18,209 nt of DNA. Source: Undibacterium sp. Its GTDB lineage: Bacteria; Pseudomonadota; Gammaproteobacteria; Burkholderiales; Burkholderiaceae. Under the pieces are notes generated by a model. The model worked only from the letters and a program-made list of their open reading frames with translations, was not told the origin of the DNA and did not search any database. Shown here piece after piece: positions 1-9,162 of this stretch. Position numbers and translations under genes: made by a program. The first letter of the stretch is position 1, and every line of letters begins with the position of its first letter. The DNA lies in the NCBI GenBank assembly GCA_014376575.1, contig JACMRF010000094.1, positions 1 to 18,209 on the forward strand. The letters are read 5' to 3'.

Positions 1-86
1 TGCCTATCCATAAACTCGTTCATGGTGGGGTCCATCCAACCGGGCGCAGCGATGATGCCTAATTTAATTCTTTTACTAGTATTCAT
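1..86 (-). CDS. Partial CDS, N-terminus of a possible Asp/Glu racemase-like enzyme
   Basis: An open frame starts at ATG 84-86 (minus strand) and runs off the left edge after 28 codons. The visible protein begins MNTSKRIKLGIIAAPGWMDP. A short basic lead, then a hydrophobic beta strand (LGIIAAP) and a small polar loop, is how the Asp/Glu racemase, maleate isomerase and arylmalonate decarboxylase superfamily usually begins. That is only a resemblance, because no catalytic cysteine is in view. It lies 26 bases downstream of the short-chain dehydrogenase stop on the same strand, so it is probably the next gene of that operon. Only a weak ribosome site (AAAGAA) precedes the start. Another family with an N-terminal Rossmann-like strand is equally possible on this little sequence. 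Confidence 0.45.
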   Translation of the reverse strand, partial: MNTSKRIKLGIIAAPGWMDPTMNEFMDR

Positions 87-112
87 ATTCTTTGTGTCAT
101 GCTCAAAACAAA

Positions 113-880
113 TCAGGCTAGCAAGCCGCCATCGACGATAAGCGTTTGCCCAGTCATGTAGCCAGCACCGGCGCACAGATAAAAAATGACTTCGGCATAA
201 TCAACCGGCATACCGACACGGCCGAGTGGCAAAGCCAGCGCTGCAGCTGCGGCTTCCTCCGGATCCCAGCCACAGTCCCAATTTGTCCCGCCTACCCAAC
301 CCGGGGCGATACCATTGACCCGAATTTCTGGGCCCAAGCCTTTCGCCAGCTCACGCGTCATCAACACCAGACCAGCCTTGGTAGTGGCATACGTGGTGCT
401 ACTGCCACCACCACCAAAAGCAGCGGTCGAGGCAACGTTGACTACTGCTCCATGACTTGCTTTAAGAAATGGAGCCGCGGCACGAATACAGCGGAAAGGC
501 CCAATCAAATTCACTGATAAAAGTTTGTTCCAAAACACATCGTCTTGAATACTCATATTAGAAGGTGGGATGGCTTCACGCGTTCCTGGAGTTGCCGCAT
601 TATTGACCAGAAAATCAAGGCCGCCCATCGCCTCGACAGCGGCTCTCACCATACGATCAGCAACGAGCGTATCGCCGACATCACCAGGCGCTGCCAAGAC
701 TTTCAATCCTAAAGCAATTAAACGACTGACTTCTTTTTCGAGTTGAGTATTGCTTGTAAGATCATTCATTGCCACAGTCGCACCAGCACGAGCCAGTGCC
801 TCCACGGTTGCCAGACCAATGCCGGATGCTGCACCAGTTACGAGTGCCCGCTTGCCGCTCAAATTTGCTGTAATGTTCAT
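113..880 (-). CDS. Short-chain dehydrogenase/reductase (SDR), classical type
   Basis: A 255-residue classical SDR, the usual length, predicted to be a cytoplasmic NAD(P)-dependent oxidoreductase acting on an alcohol or ketone. The cofactor motif TGAASGIG is at residues 15-22, the NNA motif at 93-95, and the catalytic tetrad is complete: N124, S151, Y164 and K168 (YATTK). PGW at 193-195 and a C-terminal TGQTLIVDGG complete the family pattern. Acidic D40 at the end of the second strand leans towards NAD rather than NADP, by family rule only. The substrate cannot be read from the sequence. It follows the TPR-sulfotransferase by 113 bases and precedes the racemase-like gene by 26 bases, so it is likely the oxidation step of the uptake cluster. 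The start ATG has only a weak upstream GGGAT. Confidence 0.93.
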   Translation of the reverse strand: MNITANLSGKRALVTGAASGIGLATVEALARAGATVAMNDLTSNTQLEKEVSRLIALGLKVLAAPGDVGDTLVADRMVRAAVEAMGGLDFLVNNAATPGTREAIPPSNMSIQDDVFWNKLLSVNLIGPFRCIRAAAPFLKASHGAVVNVASTAAFGGGGSSTTYATTKAGLVLMTRELAKGLGPEIRVNGIAPGWVGGTNWDCGWDPEEAAAAALALPLGRVGMPVDYAEVIFYLCAGAGYMTGQTLIVDGGLLA

Positions 881-993
881 TGCGTGTCATCCCAAAAATG
901 CGTCTCTTTTCAATGCATAGAATAATCGCATCGTAGTATTGAAATGAAAAGCGAGAAATTCGGATTACTGCTATTACGTTTTGTGATATTTAC

Positions 994-2997
994 TCAAATA
1001 ATATGCAAAGTATCGATAAGTTCTTTCAAAAATGACTCATACGGTCGCCAGGCATCGAGGCCAGAACGGTAAATTGGCTGCCTTACTTGCTCCGAACTAG
1101 GCGTTGCCACAGCACGTTTATTTTGATGGAATTCAATACACTGCGTCTCTAACGGTAGATTGCAGTAGGAGAGAATTCTGAGCACCTGCCCCTCAAGACC
1201 GTCAACCACATCTGCATAATTCACTGTCAAAACATCACCGGGATACACCGCTTGCCAATGATCCATCAAACGCAAATAGTCGCGGTAATATTGACCTAAA
1301 TCGTTTATTGAATAACTGAAAGTTTGGCCATTGGCAAATAGCTGTTTGAAACAGCTAAAACATGCCGACATTGGATCGCGTCGTGCGTCGATAAACTTAG
1401 CATTCGGCAAAATACTTTTGATCAATCCGATATGAAAAAAATTGTTCGGCATTTTATCGATGAAAAAACTGCCCGCACCACGGAACTGCTCCGCCCTATC
1501 CAAATAATGTTGGCCCAATGCGATCAAATTTTCATTCGACATTGTTGCCAGAATAGTTGGATAGGTAGCGCTCTCAGCAAAGGCGTCGCGTCCGCTCAAC
1601 TGGCGCACGGTTGCCAAAATATGAGTCAATTCTTTCGTGCCATCTACCAAGGAATGCGATGCCACAATTTGCTCTAGAAGTGTTGAGCCCGATCTGGGTA
1701 AACCTACGATAAAAATTGGAGCCGAGGATTGATGTCCTTTTCCACGCAGATTTGCCACTTGCTCGGCACTAAAAAATTCTATGTACTTATCAACTTGCCG
1801 GCTAGTTCGCTCTGCATCATATTGATACTCTTCTTTTTTTAAAGCGTTACCGCGATGGTAATAACCAAAAGACTCCGCATGCTGTCCCTTGTCTTCCAGC
1901 GCCTTACCCAAGGCAAAACACATCTGTGCTTCATCTTTTGGTTGTAAATCTTTGCGGGCACAGATCGCTTTGAGATTGGTGATTTCAATTTCTCCGAATT
2001 GATACGTCTTGAGATTCGCGAGATTCCAGTAGGCCTCGCCATCCAAGGGCGAATTGATCATCGCTGTCTGATAGCATTTGACTGCATCGTCTTTGCGCCC
2101 TATCGTCTTTAGTGCATGGCCTTGACTATTCCACAGACTGGGTTGATTACTGATGCGTGTAGTCAGCGATTGATAAAGATCAACCGCCTCTTGGTATTTT
2201 GCCAGACGAGCAAAAATTGAGGCTTTCACGATTTGATGCGAAGTGTGTCCCGGTAATTTCTGCTCAAGTACCGCCACCTGCTCCAAGGCTTCTGTACATT
2301 TGTCTTGCTTTGCCAAAACTGCCGCATAGTTGACGCGCGCTAGATGATAATCTGGCGCGATTTTAATGCAGCGCGCAAGCAAAGCTTCTGCATCCTCAAA
2401 GGCCTCATGTACAGAGGCGATCTCTGCCAACAGACGTGCTGCGTTCACATCTTGAGGATGGCTCGCCAGATGGGTGCGGCACAAATGCTCTGCTTCACGA
2501 TAGTTACCCATCAACACAGCGCGCGCAGCAGCCTTGACGGCCTCTGGTTCTGGGCTCTCTTGTAAATAAGTTTTAAACGCTAGATCTGCTTCCGCATGGC
2601 GCCCGGTTTGTCGATACAATTCAGACAAAATTCCCCAGGCCTCCTCTAGAGTGGGCGCAAGACTCACTGCCAATTTGAGATCTACTATCGTTTCTGAAAT
2701 CACCCCCAAGCTTCGCTGAGCAATGGCACGAGACATATAAGCTTCAGCAAATTTTGGATATGCAATAACAATTTTATTCAAGGCAAAAACTGCTTCTTTC
2801 AGATAACCTTGCTCTATGCTCACACGGGCCGACAGCAACATCGCATTTGGTTCGTTCGCAAACTTAATCAGAATCTCATGCGCCTGCTGGCCGGCCGCAT
2901 TTAGCCGCCCTGCGTTCAAGTGACGATATCCGTGTTCTACCGCGGTTGCTATTTCAAAGGTTTCGGAATTCATATTCACCAATTTATCGCCCCTCAT
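994..2997 (-). CDS. TPR-repeat protein fused to a C-terminal sulfotransferase domain
   Basis: About 667 residues in two parts. Residues about 15-390 are helical repeats of TPR type, roughly ten, with repeated A/G/Y positions (for example AVDLYQSL and DAVKCYQTAM). Residues about 425-660 form a sulfotransferase domain. The 5'-phosphosulfate loop of PAPS-binding enzymes is GLPRSGSTLLEQ at about 432-443, and a second part of the site is FIDARRDPMSACFS at about 535-548. The tail has the QVRQPIY...W..Y pattern typical of TPR-linked family members. Known sulfotransferases move sulfate from PAPS to a hydroxyl or amine; the acceptor here is unknown. The frame is also open from a TTG at 3000, but I prefer the ATG at 2997. 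It begins 14 bases after the BCCT transporter stop, so the two are surely co-transcribed. No signal peptide is seen, so it is likely cytoplasmic. Confidence 0.9.
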   Translation of the reverse strand: MRGDKLVNMNSETFEIATAVEHGYRHLNAGRLNAAGQQAHEILIKFANEPNAMLLSARVSIEQGYLKEAVFALNKIVIAYPKFAEAYMSRAIAQRSLGVISETIVDLKLAVSLAPTLEEAWGILSELYRQTGRHAEADLAFKTYLQESPEPEAVKAAARAVLMGNYREAEHLCRTHLASHPQDVNAARLLAEIASVHEAFEDAEALLARCIKIAPDYHLARVNYAAVLAKQDKCTEALEQVAVLEQKLPGHTSHQIVKASIFARLAKYQEAVDLYQSLTTRISNQPSLWNSQGHALKTIGRKDDAVKCYQTAMINSPLDGEAYWNLANLKTYQFGEIEITNLKAICARKDLQPKDEAQMCFALGKALEDKGQHAESFGYYHRGNALKKEEYQYDAERTSRQVDKYIEFFSAEQVANLRGKGHQSSAPIFIVGLPRSGSTLLEQIVASHSLVDGTKELTHILATVRQLSGRDAFAESATYPTILATMSNENLIALGQHYLDRAEQFRGAGSFFIDKMPNNFFHIGLIKSILPNAKFIDARRDPMSACFSCFKQLFANGQTFSYSINDLGQYYRDYLRLMDHWQAVYPGDVLTVNYADVVDGLEGQVLRILSYCNLPLETQCIEFHQNKRAVATPSSEQVRQPIYRSGLDAWRPYESFLKELIDTLHII

Positions 2998-3011
2998 CAA
3001 CTTGCTACTTT

Positions 3012-4547
3012 CTAGTTATCCCTCAACTCGGGATGTGTGTCGATTTCCCCGTGCGTTTTAAGGCTCTTTACCATATTGATACTCATCAAAAACGAGATGA
3101 ACAGCAAAGGCAATGAAGCGATCAAAACAGCAGACATCGCTATTTTTATGCCTCCATCGATAGACATTAACGCAATCGGCAACATGCCAAGAACGAGTGC
3201 CCAAAAGACCCGATTCCAACGACTAGGGTCATCACCAACGCTGAGGTCTTTGGTCGAACTTGCCGCTAGCGCATAGGCTTTCGAGTTATAAGTTCCAGCA
3301 ATAAAGATAATACTGATAACAGCAAAAATAAAGCGCATCACTTGGCCGGCAGGCAAAGTCCCCATCACTGCAGAGACTGCTTGCCCCGAGCCAGAAGTTT
3401 TAATCAATGTACGCACCGACAAAATGCCGTTTAGGTCTAACCAATAAGAATAGTTACCCAAGATCACGTAAAATATCCAGGCACCCAAACTACCGAACAC
3501 TGCCATACTCAGTATTAGCTCCTTCAAGGTTCTGCCTTTAGAAATGCGCGTCACAAATATGCCGACGAAGGGGCCGTACGCAATCCACCATGCCCAATAA
3601 AATATCGTCCAACTTTCAACAAACCCGGTTCTCTTGATCGCATCGGTATAAGTCACCATGCGAACAATATTGCTTAGCATATACCCTATGCTTTCGAGAC
3701 CAACTCGCAGGATAAATTGCGTTGGGCCTGTGATGAGAATGAAGAGAAGGAAGATAAATACCATCCAGACGTTGAAGTTGGCCAGTTTGGACATACCTTT
3801 CGATAAGCCCAGAAAAGCCGAGATGGCGATCAAGGACACACTACACAACACCACGCCAATATCGATCGACAGGTTTCGCACAATGCCAAAGGTATCGCAC
3901 AGCGAAGCCGAGATCATGGGTACGGCAAGACCAATCGACGTACCGGCACCGGCAAGTAAAGAGAGCATGAATAAACCATCAAGAACACGGGCAAAAATGG
4001 CCGCCGGCACAGGCTGTTTGATCAAGCCATGGCAAGCTGTGCTGAGTCGTAAATTTGGCGCTTTGCGCACATAAAATTGATAGGAAATTGCTACGGTAGG
4101 CAGCGCATAAATAATCCATGCAAAGGGCCCCCAATGAAATAGGCCATAAGAGGTTGCTAACAGGCGCCCTTCCTCTGTTCCCGCCGCAACACCAAAAGGT
4201 GGTTTGTCGAGATAGTATCCCCATTCAATGGTTGCCCAATAAATTAGACCCGCTCCGACGCCACCACAGAACAACATCGACATCCAAGAAAATGTACTGA
4301 ATTCCGGTGCCTCGCTGTCGCCCCCTAAACGAATTTTTCCGTGTTTTCCAAACGCAATCCAAGACAAAAATACCGCGGCGCCGATCACCGAAAACTGATA
4401 AAGCAAACCAAGATTTTCTGCAATCCAATCGTAGGTGGCAATAATTTTCGGGCCAGCTTGGGTTGGCCAGAAAAAGATGGGCAGTGAGGCCGCCAACAAA
4501 ATAACAAAGGCGGTGAAAAACACTGCGGGATCTATTTCTCTTTTCAT
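3012..4547 (-). CDS. BCCT-family transporter (betaine/carnitine/choline type)
   Basis: A 511-residue inner-membrane protein with about 12 hydrophobic segments, the family length. The signature YWAWWIAYGPFVG lies at 317-329, followed by RISKGRT at 334-340. Aligned from memory with E. coli CaiT, the aromatic box for the trimethylammonium group is kept: Y111, W139, W320, W321 and Y324. The segment GGVGAGLIYWATIEW (95-109) keeps the glycines seen in Na+-coupled BetP. The position of CaiT Arg262, which replaces a sodium ion in that antiporter, is N259 here, so sodium-driven import is more likely than carnitine/butyrobetaine exchange. That last step is inference. The start ATG has a good GAGGA site at 4555-4559 with 7-base spacing. 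It sits between the esterase (151-base gap) and the TPR-sulfotransferase (14-base gap). Sulfonium substrates such as DMSP are also carried by some BCCT proteins. Confidence 0.93.
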   Translation of the reverse strand: MKREIDPAVFFTAFVILLAASLPIFFWPTQAGPKIIATYDWIAENLGLLYQFSVIGAAVFLSWIAFGKHGKIRLGGDSEAPEFSTFSWMSMLFCGGVGAGLIYWATIEWGYYLDKPPFGVAAGTEEGRLLATSYGLFHWGPFAWIIYALPTVAISYQFYVRKAPNLRLSTACHGLIKQPVPAAIFARVLDGLFMLSLLAGAGTSIGLAVPMISASLCDTFGIVRNLSIDIGVVLCSVSLIAISAFLGLSKGMSKLANFNVWMVFIFLLFILITGPTQFILRVGLESIGYMLSNIVRMVTYTDAIKRTGFVESWTIFYWAWWIAYGPFVGIFVTRISKGRTLKELILSMAVFGSLGAWIFYVILGNYSYWLDLNGILSVRTLIKTSGSGQAVSAVMGTLPAGQVMRFIFAVISIIFIAGTYNSKAYALAASSTKDLSVGDDPSRWNRVFWALVLGMLPIALMSIDGGIKIAMSAVLIASLPLLFISFLMSINMVKSLKTHGEIDTHPELRDN

Positions 4548-4554
4548 ATCTTAT

Positions 4555-4559
4555 TCCTC
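4555..4559 (-). promoter_or_regulatory. Ribosome binding site of the BCCT gene
   Basis: On the minus strand GAGGA lies 7 bases before the ATG at 4545-4547. It fixes that start and marks the BCCT gene as independently well translated within the cluster. Confidence 0.7.
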
Positions 4560-4698
4560 AATTGACGAAGGCTCTGGATTTGCCTACAAATATTTTTCAA
4601 GCTAGGTATGATGCAATTTATTTGTCTTTCGATGTTCAATTTTATGCCCCTTATTCGTTTTTTATCGCGTGTTAATGAGCGGACGACTGTAATACCGA

Positions 4699-6408
4699 TC
4701 ACTTAGAATTTGGATACATTTTTGGCGCAATCTCGCGGCATAAGGTTTCGTCAGGTGCTAGCTTTGCCTTGATGACCGTACCCAGTTCCAAGACCTGCGG
4801 ATTGCTCGCGTTAAATACAGGCCAAGGTGTTAGATTTTGACCTTGGGGATTCCCGTTGCGCGCAAAATTACTCCAATAAGCCATCATGCTCGTGGTTAGC
4901 ATCGGTTCTGCTTTATCTGCGCTAAACCAATCGTCATGCGTATTGAATATATAAGGAATTTCTGCACCATGATAAGCAAGTAATTTCTTGCCTCCCGCTC
5001 CCGGCCGAACTCTTGTGAAGCGATATACCCAGGCATGTTTTCCCGCTCGTACCGCTCTTGCCATTTCATATGCTGGACATGCGAAATCACTTAAGGTACC
5101 CAATACATCTCGCGCAAATTGGTTATCTGCCTCACGAGCCACTCTTGCCTTCATCAGGGGCTGAACATCTGACGGCATTGCAGCTATGCTTGCCTCAAGC
5201 TTCTTCTCATTTGCATCTGCGTACATATAACTTTCGTTTTCATTCGTGCCAATTAACAGATCAACAGCTATCCCTTTTTTTTTGTAATAATCGGCAGGGA
5301 AATCCGTGACGAAAACACCGTCCACCACCGGACGAAATTGTCGCTCGGCGAATAGTCGCTGGTTCGCGGAAAAAATGGCATCACTTGTCTGGTTTCGTAA
5401 CGAAGCGAGCCCGGGTTCGCCGGGAAATGCAGCAGCCAGTTTCAGACCATATTCTTTCGACTCAGCCAAGGTTTCATTATCCTGAATCTGAAATCCGCCG
5501 CTCTGGCTAATCGCGCGTTGAAATAAACCGTGGGCTTTGGGTGATGTCAGTAAATAGCCTATATCGGCGGCTCCGGCAGATTCACCAAAAATGGTGACAT
5601 TCGCTGGGTCACCACCAAAATGACTAGCGTTATCTTGCACCCAACGAAGTGCCAAAATCTGATCCTGCAAAGCAAAATTTGCCTGCGTTGTTTGGTGCTC
5701 AAGCTCGGGGTGACTGAAGAAGCCAAATACACCTAATCGATACGCAATACTAACGACCACAACGTTACCTGTTTTCGCCAACCGATGGCCATGATAATTT
5801 GGTTCAAAACTCCAGCCAGCTTTATTGCTACCGCCATGTATCCATACCATCACTGGCAGTTTAGCGTTGCTCTTGAGCGAAGGCGTCCACACGTTGAGAT
5901 AGAGACAATCTTCACTAAACGGTGGATCTTTAAAAACTTTATTATCTGCACCAAAGGCAGCGCCTACGTTGCGGTACCAATTCATGTTGTAGCTATCTTG
6001 AAAACAGCCGGCGCGGAACCGGGTAGCCTGCTGCAAACCAGGCCGGTAGATGGGCGTTAGTGGTGCATTCCAACGTAGCGCTCCAACCGGAGCTTGAGCA
6101 TAGGGAATTCCTTTAAAACTAGCAACACCTTGCGATACCTTCTCGCTTTCAAAACTACCCTGCAAACGTTCACCATTGACGAGTACGCGAGGTCTATGAA
6201 CAATATTTTCCGTAAGGCTGTCGGGTGAGATAAATGTCAGAAAAAATGCAAGCAAAAAAGCCAGCCACCACCTTTTCTTCAGGTAAATGGCTGGCAAGCT
6301 CATCAGAGAAGAATTACACGAAAACATACTGATCCCGATCATCTTACGTTTGTGAGTGCTATACGTTATTAAAACAAGCCGATCGAAAATTTTATACTTC
6401 CCGTACAT
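4699..6408 (-). CDS. Type-B carboxylesterase (alpha/beta hydrolase), exported or membrane-anchored
   Basis: Up to 569 residues of the carboxylesterase/para-nitrobenzyl esterase family, which also contains the cholinesterases. Counting from the first ATG, the nucleophile elbow is GESAG with S277, the acid is E392 in GTNENE, the base is H480 in AYHGAEIPY, and the oxyanion loop is HGG at 191-193. SEDCLYLNVWTP (165-176) is the second family signature. It should hydrolyse a carboxylic ester. A hydrophobic stretch after KKRWW (about 46-61) is a signal peptide or anchor, so the enzyme acts in the periplasm or at the membrane. The true start is uncertain: ATGs at 6408, 6342, 6327 and 6303 all lack a strong ribosome site, and 6327 or 6303 would give a normal signal length. 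The boundary given is the longest frame. It lies 62 bases after the TonB receptor, suggesting it cleaves the imported ligand. Confidence 0.92.
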   Translation of the reverse strand: MYGKYKIFDRLVLITYSTHKRKMIGISMFSCNSSLMSLPAIYLKKRWWLAFLLAFFLTFISPDSLTENIVHRPRVLVNGERLQGSFESEKVSQGVASFKGIPYAQAPVGALRWNAPLTPIYRPGLQQATRFRAGCFQDSYNMNWYRNVGAAFGADNKVFKDPPFSEDCLYLNVWTPSLKSNAKLPVMVWIHGGSNKAGWSFEPNYHGHRLAKTGNVVVVSIAYRLGVFGFFSHPELEHQTTQANFALQDQILALRWVQDNASHFGGDPANVTIFGESAGAADIGYLLTSPKAHGLFQRAISQSGGFQIQDNETLAESKEYGLKLAAAFPGEPGLASLRNQTSDAIFSANQRLFAERQFRPVVDGVFVTDFPADYYKKKGIAVDLLIGTNENESYMYADANEKKLEASIAAMPSDVQPLMKARVAREADNQFARDVLGTLSDFACPAYEMARAVRAGKHAWVYRFTRVRPGAGGKKLLAYHGAEIPYIFNTHDDWFSADKAEPMLTTSMMAYWSNFARNGNPQGQNLTPWPVFNASNPQVLELGTVIKAKLAPDETLCREIAPKMYPNSK

Positions 6409-6470
6409 AAATCATTTCAAAAAAATTATGTGCGGGATGCGATATACACCACTTAGCTAGGCAATCCTTA

Positions 6471-8918
6471 TCAGTTAAAGTTTCGATGTAGTTGAACACC
6501 TATTGTACGTGGCCGGTTCACGCCGATACTCGTGTCATAGTAGGCTGTTGAATTTCCCGACAAACCAGTCACAGCTCTTTTATCAAATAGGTTACTGATG
6601 GTAAGATCAGCGCCCCAATTTTCGCCTTTTAATCCGGTGCTCACATTGACGATGTTGTAAGCGTCCAATTGCCTGCGTAAATCCACCGTTGAAGTTCCGT
6701 GGAACACGAAGATGTCGTTGTATGAGCTGCCCACGTGACTAAACACCACTTGAGCATAACTTCTGTAATCGCCAACATTAAATTTGTATCGGCTACTGAC
6801 ACTAAACTTAAGCTCCGGCGCATTCGGCAAGACGGTTCCAGCGGGAGAGATTTCTTTACCAACTCTAAATTCCTTGGCGACTTCGGCCTTGTTGTAATTC
6901 ATTGATGCAGAAGTAGACCAGTCTTTGCTCAAAACGTAAGTTAAGCTTGTTTCCAAACCATTGATTTTTGCTTCAGCTAAATTTGAAGTTAATCCAACTG
7001 GCGAGATGCTACCGTTATATTTAGTAATCTGCATGTCAGTCCATTTCATATGGTAGAACGCACCATTGAACTGAATTTTGCGGTTAAGTAGCACCAGTTT
7101 CCACCCTAATTCATAATTGTCGATGACGTCTGGCTTATACGTTGCCGGTATCTTTGCAACTACCGCTGGCCGGGTATCACGATTCGAACCTCCTGGTCTG
7201 TAGCCCTGCGACACCAGTGCATAGTAATGCTGATCAGGCGTAGGCTTGTAGCTCAAATTGACTTTGTAGATACTGCCACTGTCACTCACTCCCGAGTCAA
7301 CCTCGATATGTGCCAGACTCTCATTGCCGTAACCGGTTACACCTTTTAGTGAGCCACTATTTTTAAAATAACGTCCACCCACAGTACCTGTAAGTGTAGA
7401 GGTCAGATCGTAACGAACTTCACCGAACAGCGCTTTTTGCTCATCTCGACGACTCTGATCTGTTACATAGAAAAGATCTGTTCTTGGCGCGTAGTGGCTA
7501 AAATCTGGCCCTTTAGCCCCGCCTGGCTGTACCCATTCCTGGAAATAATCATGTGTTGCTTTCTCAGCATAAAGACCGACGATATACTGCAAGGGCGTAC
7601 CAGCTTTGGATTGCAAACGTACTTCGTGCGTAGTGCGTTTGTAGCGGTCTGCAACGCGACGGAACATGGCTGTACTAGTGCAGTCTACCGTGGCGTGCGT
7701 TCCATAAGCCGGGTATTCGCATGAGTACGCTGGAACCCAAGTAGCCGCTTCTGCATAGTCGGAATAGTCATACAGAGAATTGACTTTTCTATCTGAATAG
7801 GCAGTTGTATAGAGCAAATCAGCAAAGCCAAGGTTAGCCTCAAGCATCAATGAGCTCTGGTTGTAATCGTCGTTTGCACTGGTTGGGAAAAACTGTTGCG
7901 TTTGCAGATCGTGCACCTGACCGTTTGGATTTTTAGGATCATGAGTCCAAACACCGCGGGTTTTTTGTACCTGGTTAATGTGATTAAGACTAAGGCTAAA
8001 ATCATCTGTGATCTTGGTCAGAAAGCCGATGCGACCGCCGGATTTATTGTCGGTATTAATATCTTTGCCAACCAGAGCCGCGTTACTTTGCGTAACAGCG
8101 GTTAATGGTGCTGGTCGGTTATACGTTCGTGTGCCAGGCACGTTATCGATATATCCACCATCTTTGACATCGTATCCGACCAATCGAATCGCGGTCGCCT
8201 TGCCCAGCGGAATGTTCACGTAGCCTTCGGTGCTGTGGCTCATTGCACCAAATCGGGTGGTTTTAACACCAACATCAACACCGGCATCAAATGCCTGTGC
8301 ACTTGGTTTGTTAGTGATGATACGTAGCGTACCCGACTGTGAACTAGCGCCAAACAATGTACTTTGCGGGCCAGCGAGGGCCTCCACACGTTGTACATCA
8401 TAAATATTTAAGTCAAGATTCCTTCCCGCGGCTGTCACTGGCTGTTCATCGATATACACCGCAACGCCTGGGTGCTGGCCAGACGAATTGCCGTCACCGC
8501 CATCGGATGCGCCACGCATATACACAATCGACTGACCTGGGGTTTCGCCTGTAAAAGAAACACTAGGAAACAGCAAAGCATAATCGTCAAAACTCTTGAT
8601 GTGAAGCTCTACCAATTTTTTTTCATCAAAAGCGGCTACGCCGCCCGGAACTTGTTGAAGGTTCTCCGCTACTTTTCTGGATGTAACCGTAATCACCTGG
8701 ATAGTGTCTTCAGTTTGCTTTGTTTTATTTACTGTTGGCTCGGACTGTGCCTGTGCCAATCCCATACTGCCGCACAGAAGCGACGACATGGCAAAACGCG
8801 ATATCGACGGTCCCCTAAAAGCGTCTTTGATCGCAATGGCAATCGGAGAACGCAATACACTATTGTTTACAGCTGCTTGATCGGCCTGCCAAGTTCTATT
8901 TTTTGAAGAAGTTTTCAT
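6471..8918 (-). CDS. TonB-dependent outer-membrane receptor
   Basis: An 815-residue TonB-dependent receptor that imports a ligand across the outer membrane using TonB-ExbBD energy. An unusually long leader ends at about 58 (GLAQAQ), followed by a TonB-box-like stretch TIQVITVTS (72-80). The plug covers about 82-205, with VYIDEQPV at 154-161 and the signature DVQRVEALAGPQSTLFG at 174-190, ending in ITNKP. The rest is a 22-strand-type barrel with the late motif NLFDKR. No N-terminal secretin/TonB signalling domain is present, so there is no sign of sigma-factor signalling. The protein ends ...RNFN, with phenylalanine second to last rather than last, which is atypical for a barrel. The plug resembles receptors of the large sphingomonad/xanthomonad-type group rather than a clear siderophore class. 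It is the first gene of the minus-strand cluster and lies opposite the LysR regulator. Confidence 0.95.
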   Translation of the reverse strand: MKTSSKNRTWQADQAAVNNSVLRSPIAIAIKDAFRGPSISRFAMSSLLCGSMGLAQAQSEPTVNKTKQTEDTIQVITVTSRKVAENLQQVPGGVAAFDEKKLVELHIKSFDDYALLFPSVSFTGETPGQSIVYMRGASDGGDGNSSGQHPGVAVYIDEQPVTAAGRNLDLNIYDVQRVEALAGPQSTLFGASSQSGTLRIITNKPSAQAFDAGVDVGVKTTRFGAMSHSTEGYVNIPLGKATAIRLVGYDVKDGGYIDNVPGTRTYNRPAPLTAVTQSNAALVGKDINTDNKSGGRIGFLTKITDDFSLSLNHINQVQKTRGVWTHDPKNPNGQVHDLQTQQFFPTSANDDYNQSSLMLEANLGFADLLYTTAYSDRKVNSLYDYSDYAEAATWVPAYSCEYPAYGTHATVDCTSTAMFRRVADRYKRTTHEVRLQSKAGTPLQYIVGLYAEKATHDYFQEWVQPGGAKGPDFSHYAPRTDLFYVTDQSRRDEQKALFGEVRYDLTSTLTGTVGGRYFKNSGSLKGVTGYGNESLAHIEVDSGVSDSGSIYKVNLSYKPTPDQHYYALVSQGYRPGGSNRDTRPAVVAKIPATYKPDVIDNYELGWKLVLLNRKIQFNGAFYHMKWTDMQITKYNGSISPVGLTSNLAEAKINGLETSLTYVLSKDWSTSASMNYNKAEVAKEFRVGKEISPAGTVLPNAPELKFSVSSRYKFNVGDYRSYAQVVFSHVGSSYNDIFVFHGTSTVDLRRQLDAYNIVNVSTGLKGENWGADLTISNLFDKRAVTGLSGNSTAYYDTSIGVNRPRTIGVQLHRNFN

Positions 8919-8925
8919 CTTCTTG

Positions 8926-8931
8926 TCTCCT
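8926..8931 (-). promoter_or_regulatory. Ribosome binding site of the TonB receptor gene
   Basis: On the minus strand a full AGGAGA lies 7 bases before the ATG at 8916-8918. It supports the upstream start, and so the unusually long leader peptide, over internal M44. Confidence 0.8.
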
Positions 8932-9162
8932 GGATATATTCGTTTAATGAAACAAATTGATACTGCTAACTAACGTCATACGTAAATACCTGTCAGTATT
9001 AAACAATTGTGTCACTCGCTTTTCATCACAGGAAACGAATAATGTTAATCGACACTATTACGATATCCGATTCATTAAAAAAATAATAGTAAGGTATCGA
9101 ACACACTTTTTTTCAGCGCATAAAGGAGATGTTATCCCGCCAATCTAAATAATTTCGAAAAG

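Noticed and set aside
146..517. Plus-strand open frame of 123 codons across the SDR gene
   Set aside because: It lies wholly inside a clear SDR gene on the other strand and its protein has no domain-like pattern.
3658..4074. Plus-strand frame of 138 codons inside the BCCT gene
   Set aside because: It is the reverse-strand shadow of membrane-segment codons; the BCCT frame has full family signatures.
8770..8787. Lipoprotein signal in the TonB receptor leader (SLLC at residues 46-49)
   Set aside because: The residue before the cysteine is leucine, not glycine, alanine or serine, and AQAQ further on fits signal peptidase I better.
8957..9148. Plus-strand frame of 63 codons in the long gap
   Set aside because: No ribosome site, no family resemblance, and a composition expected of AT-rich non-coding DNA.
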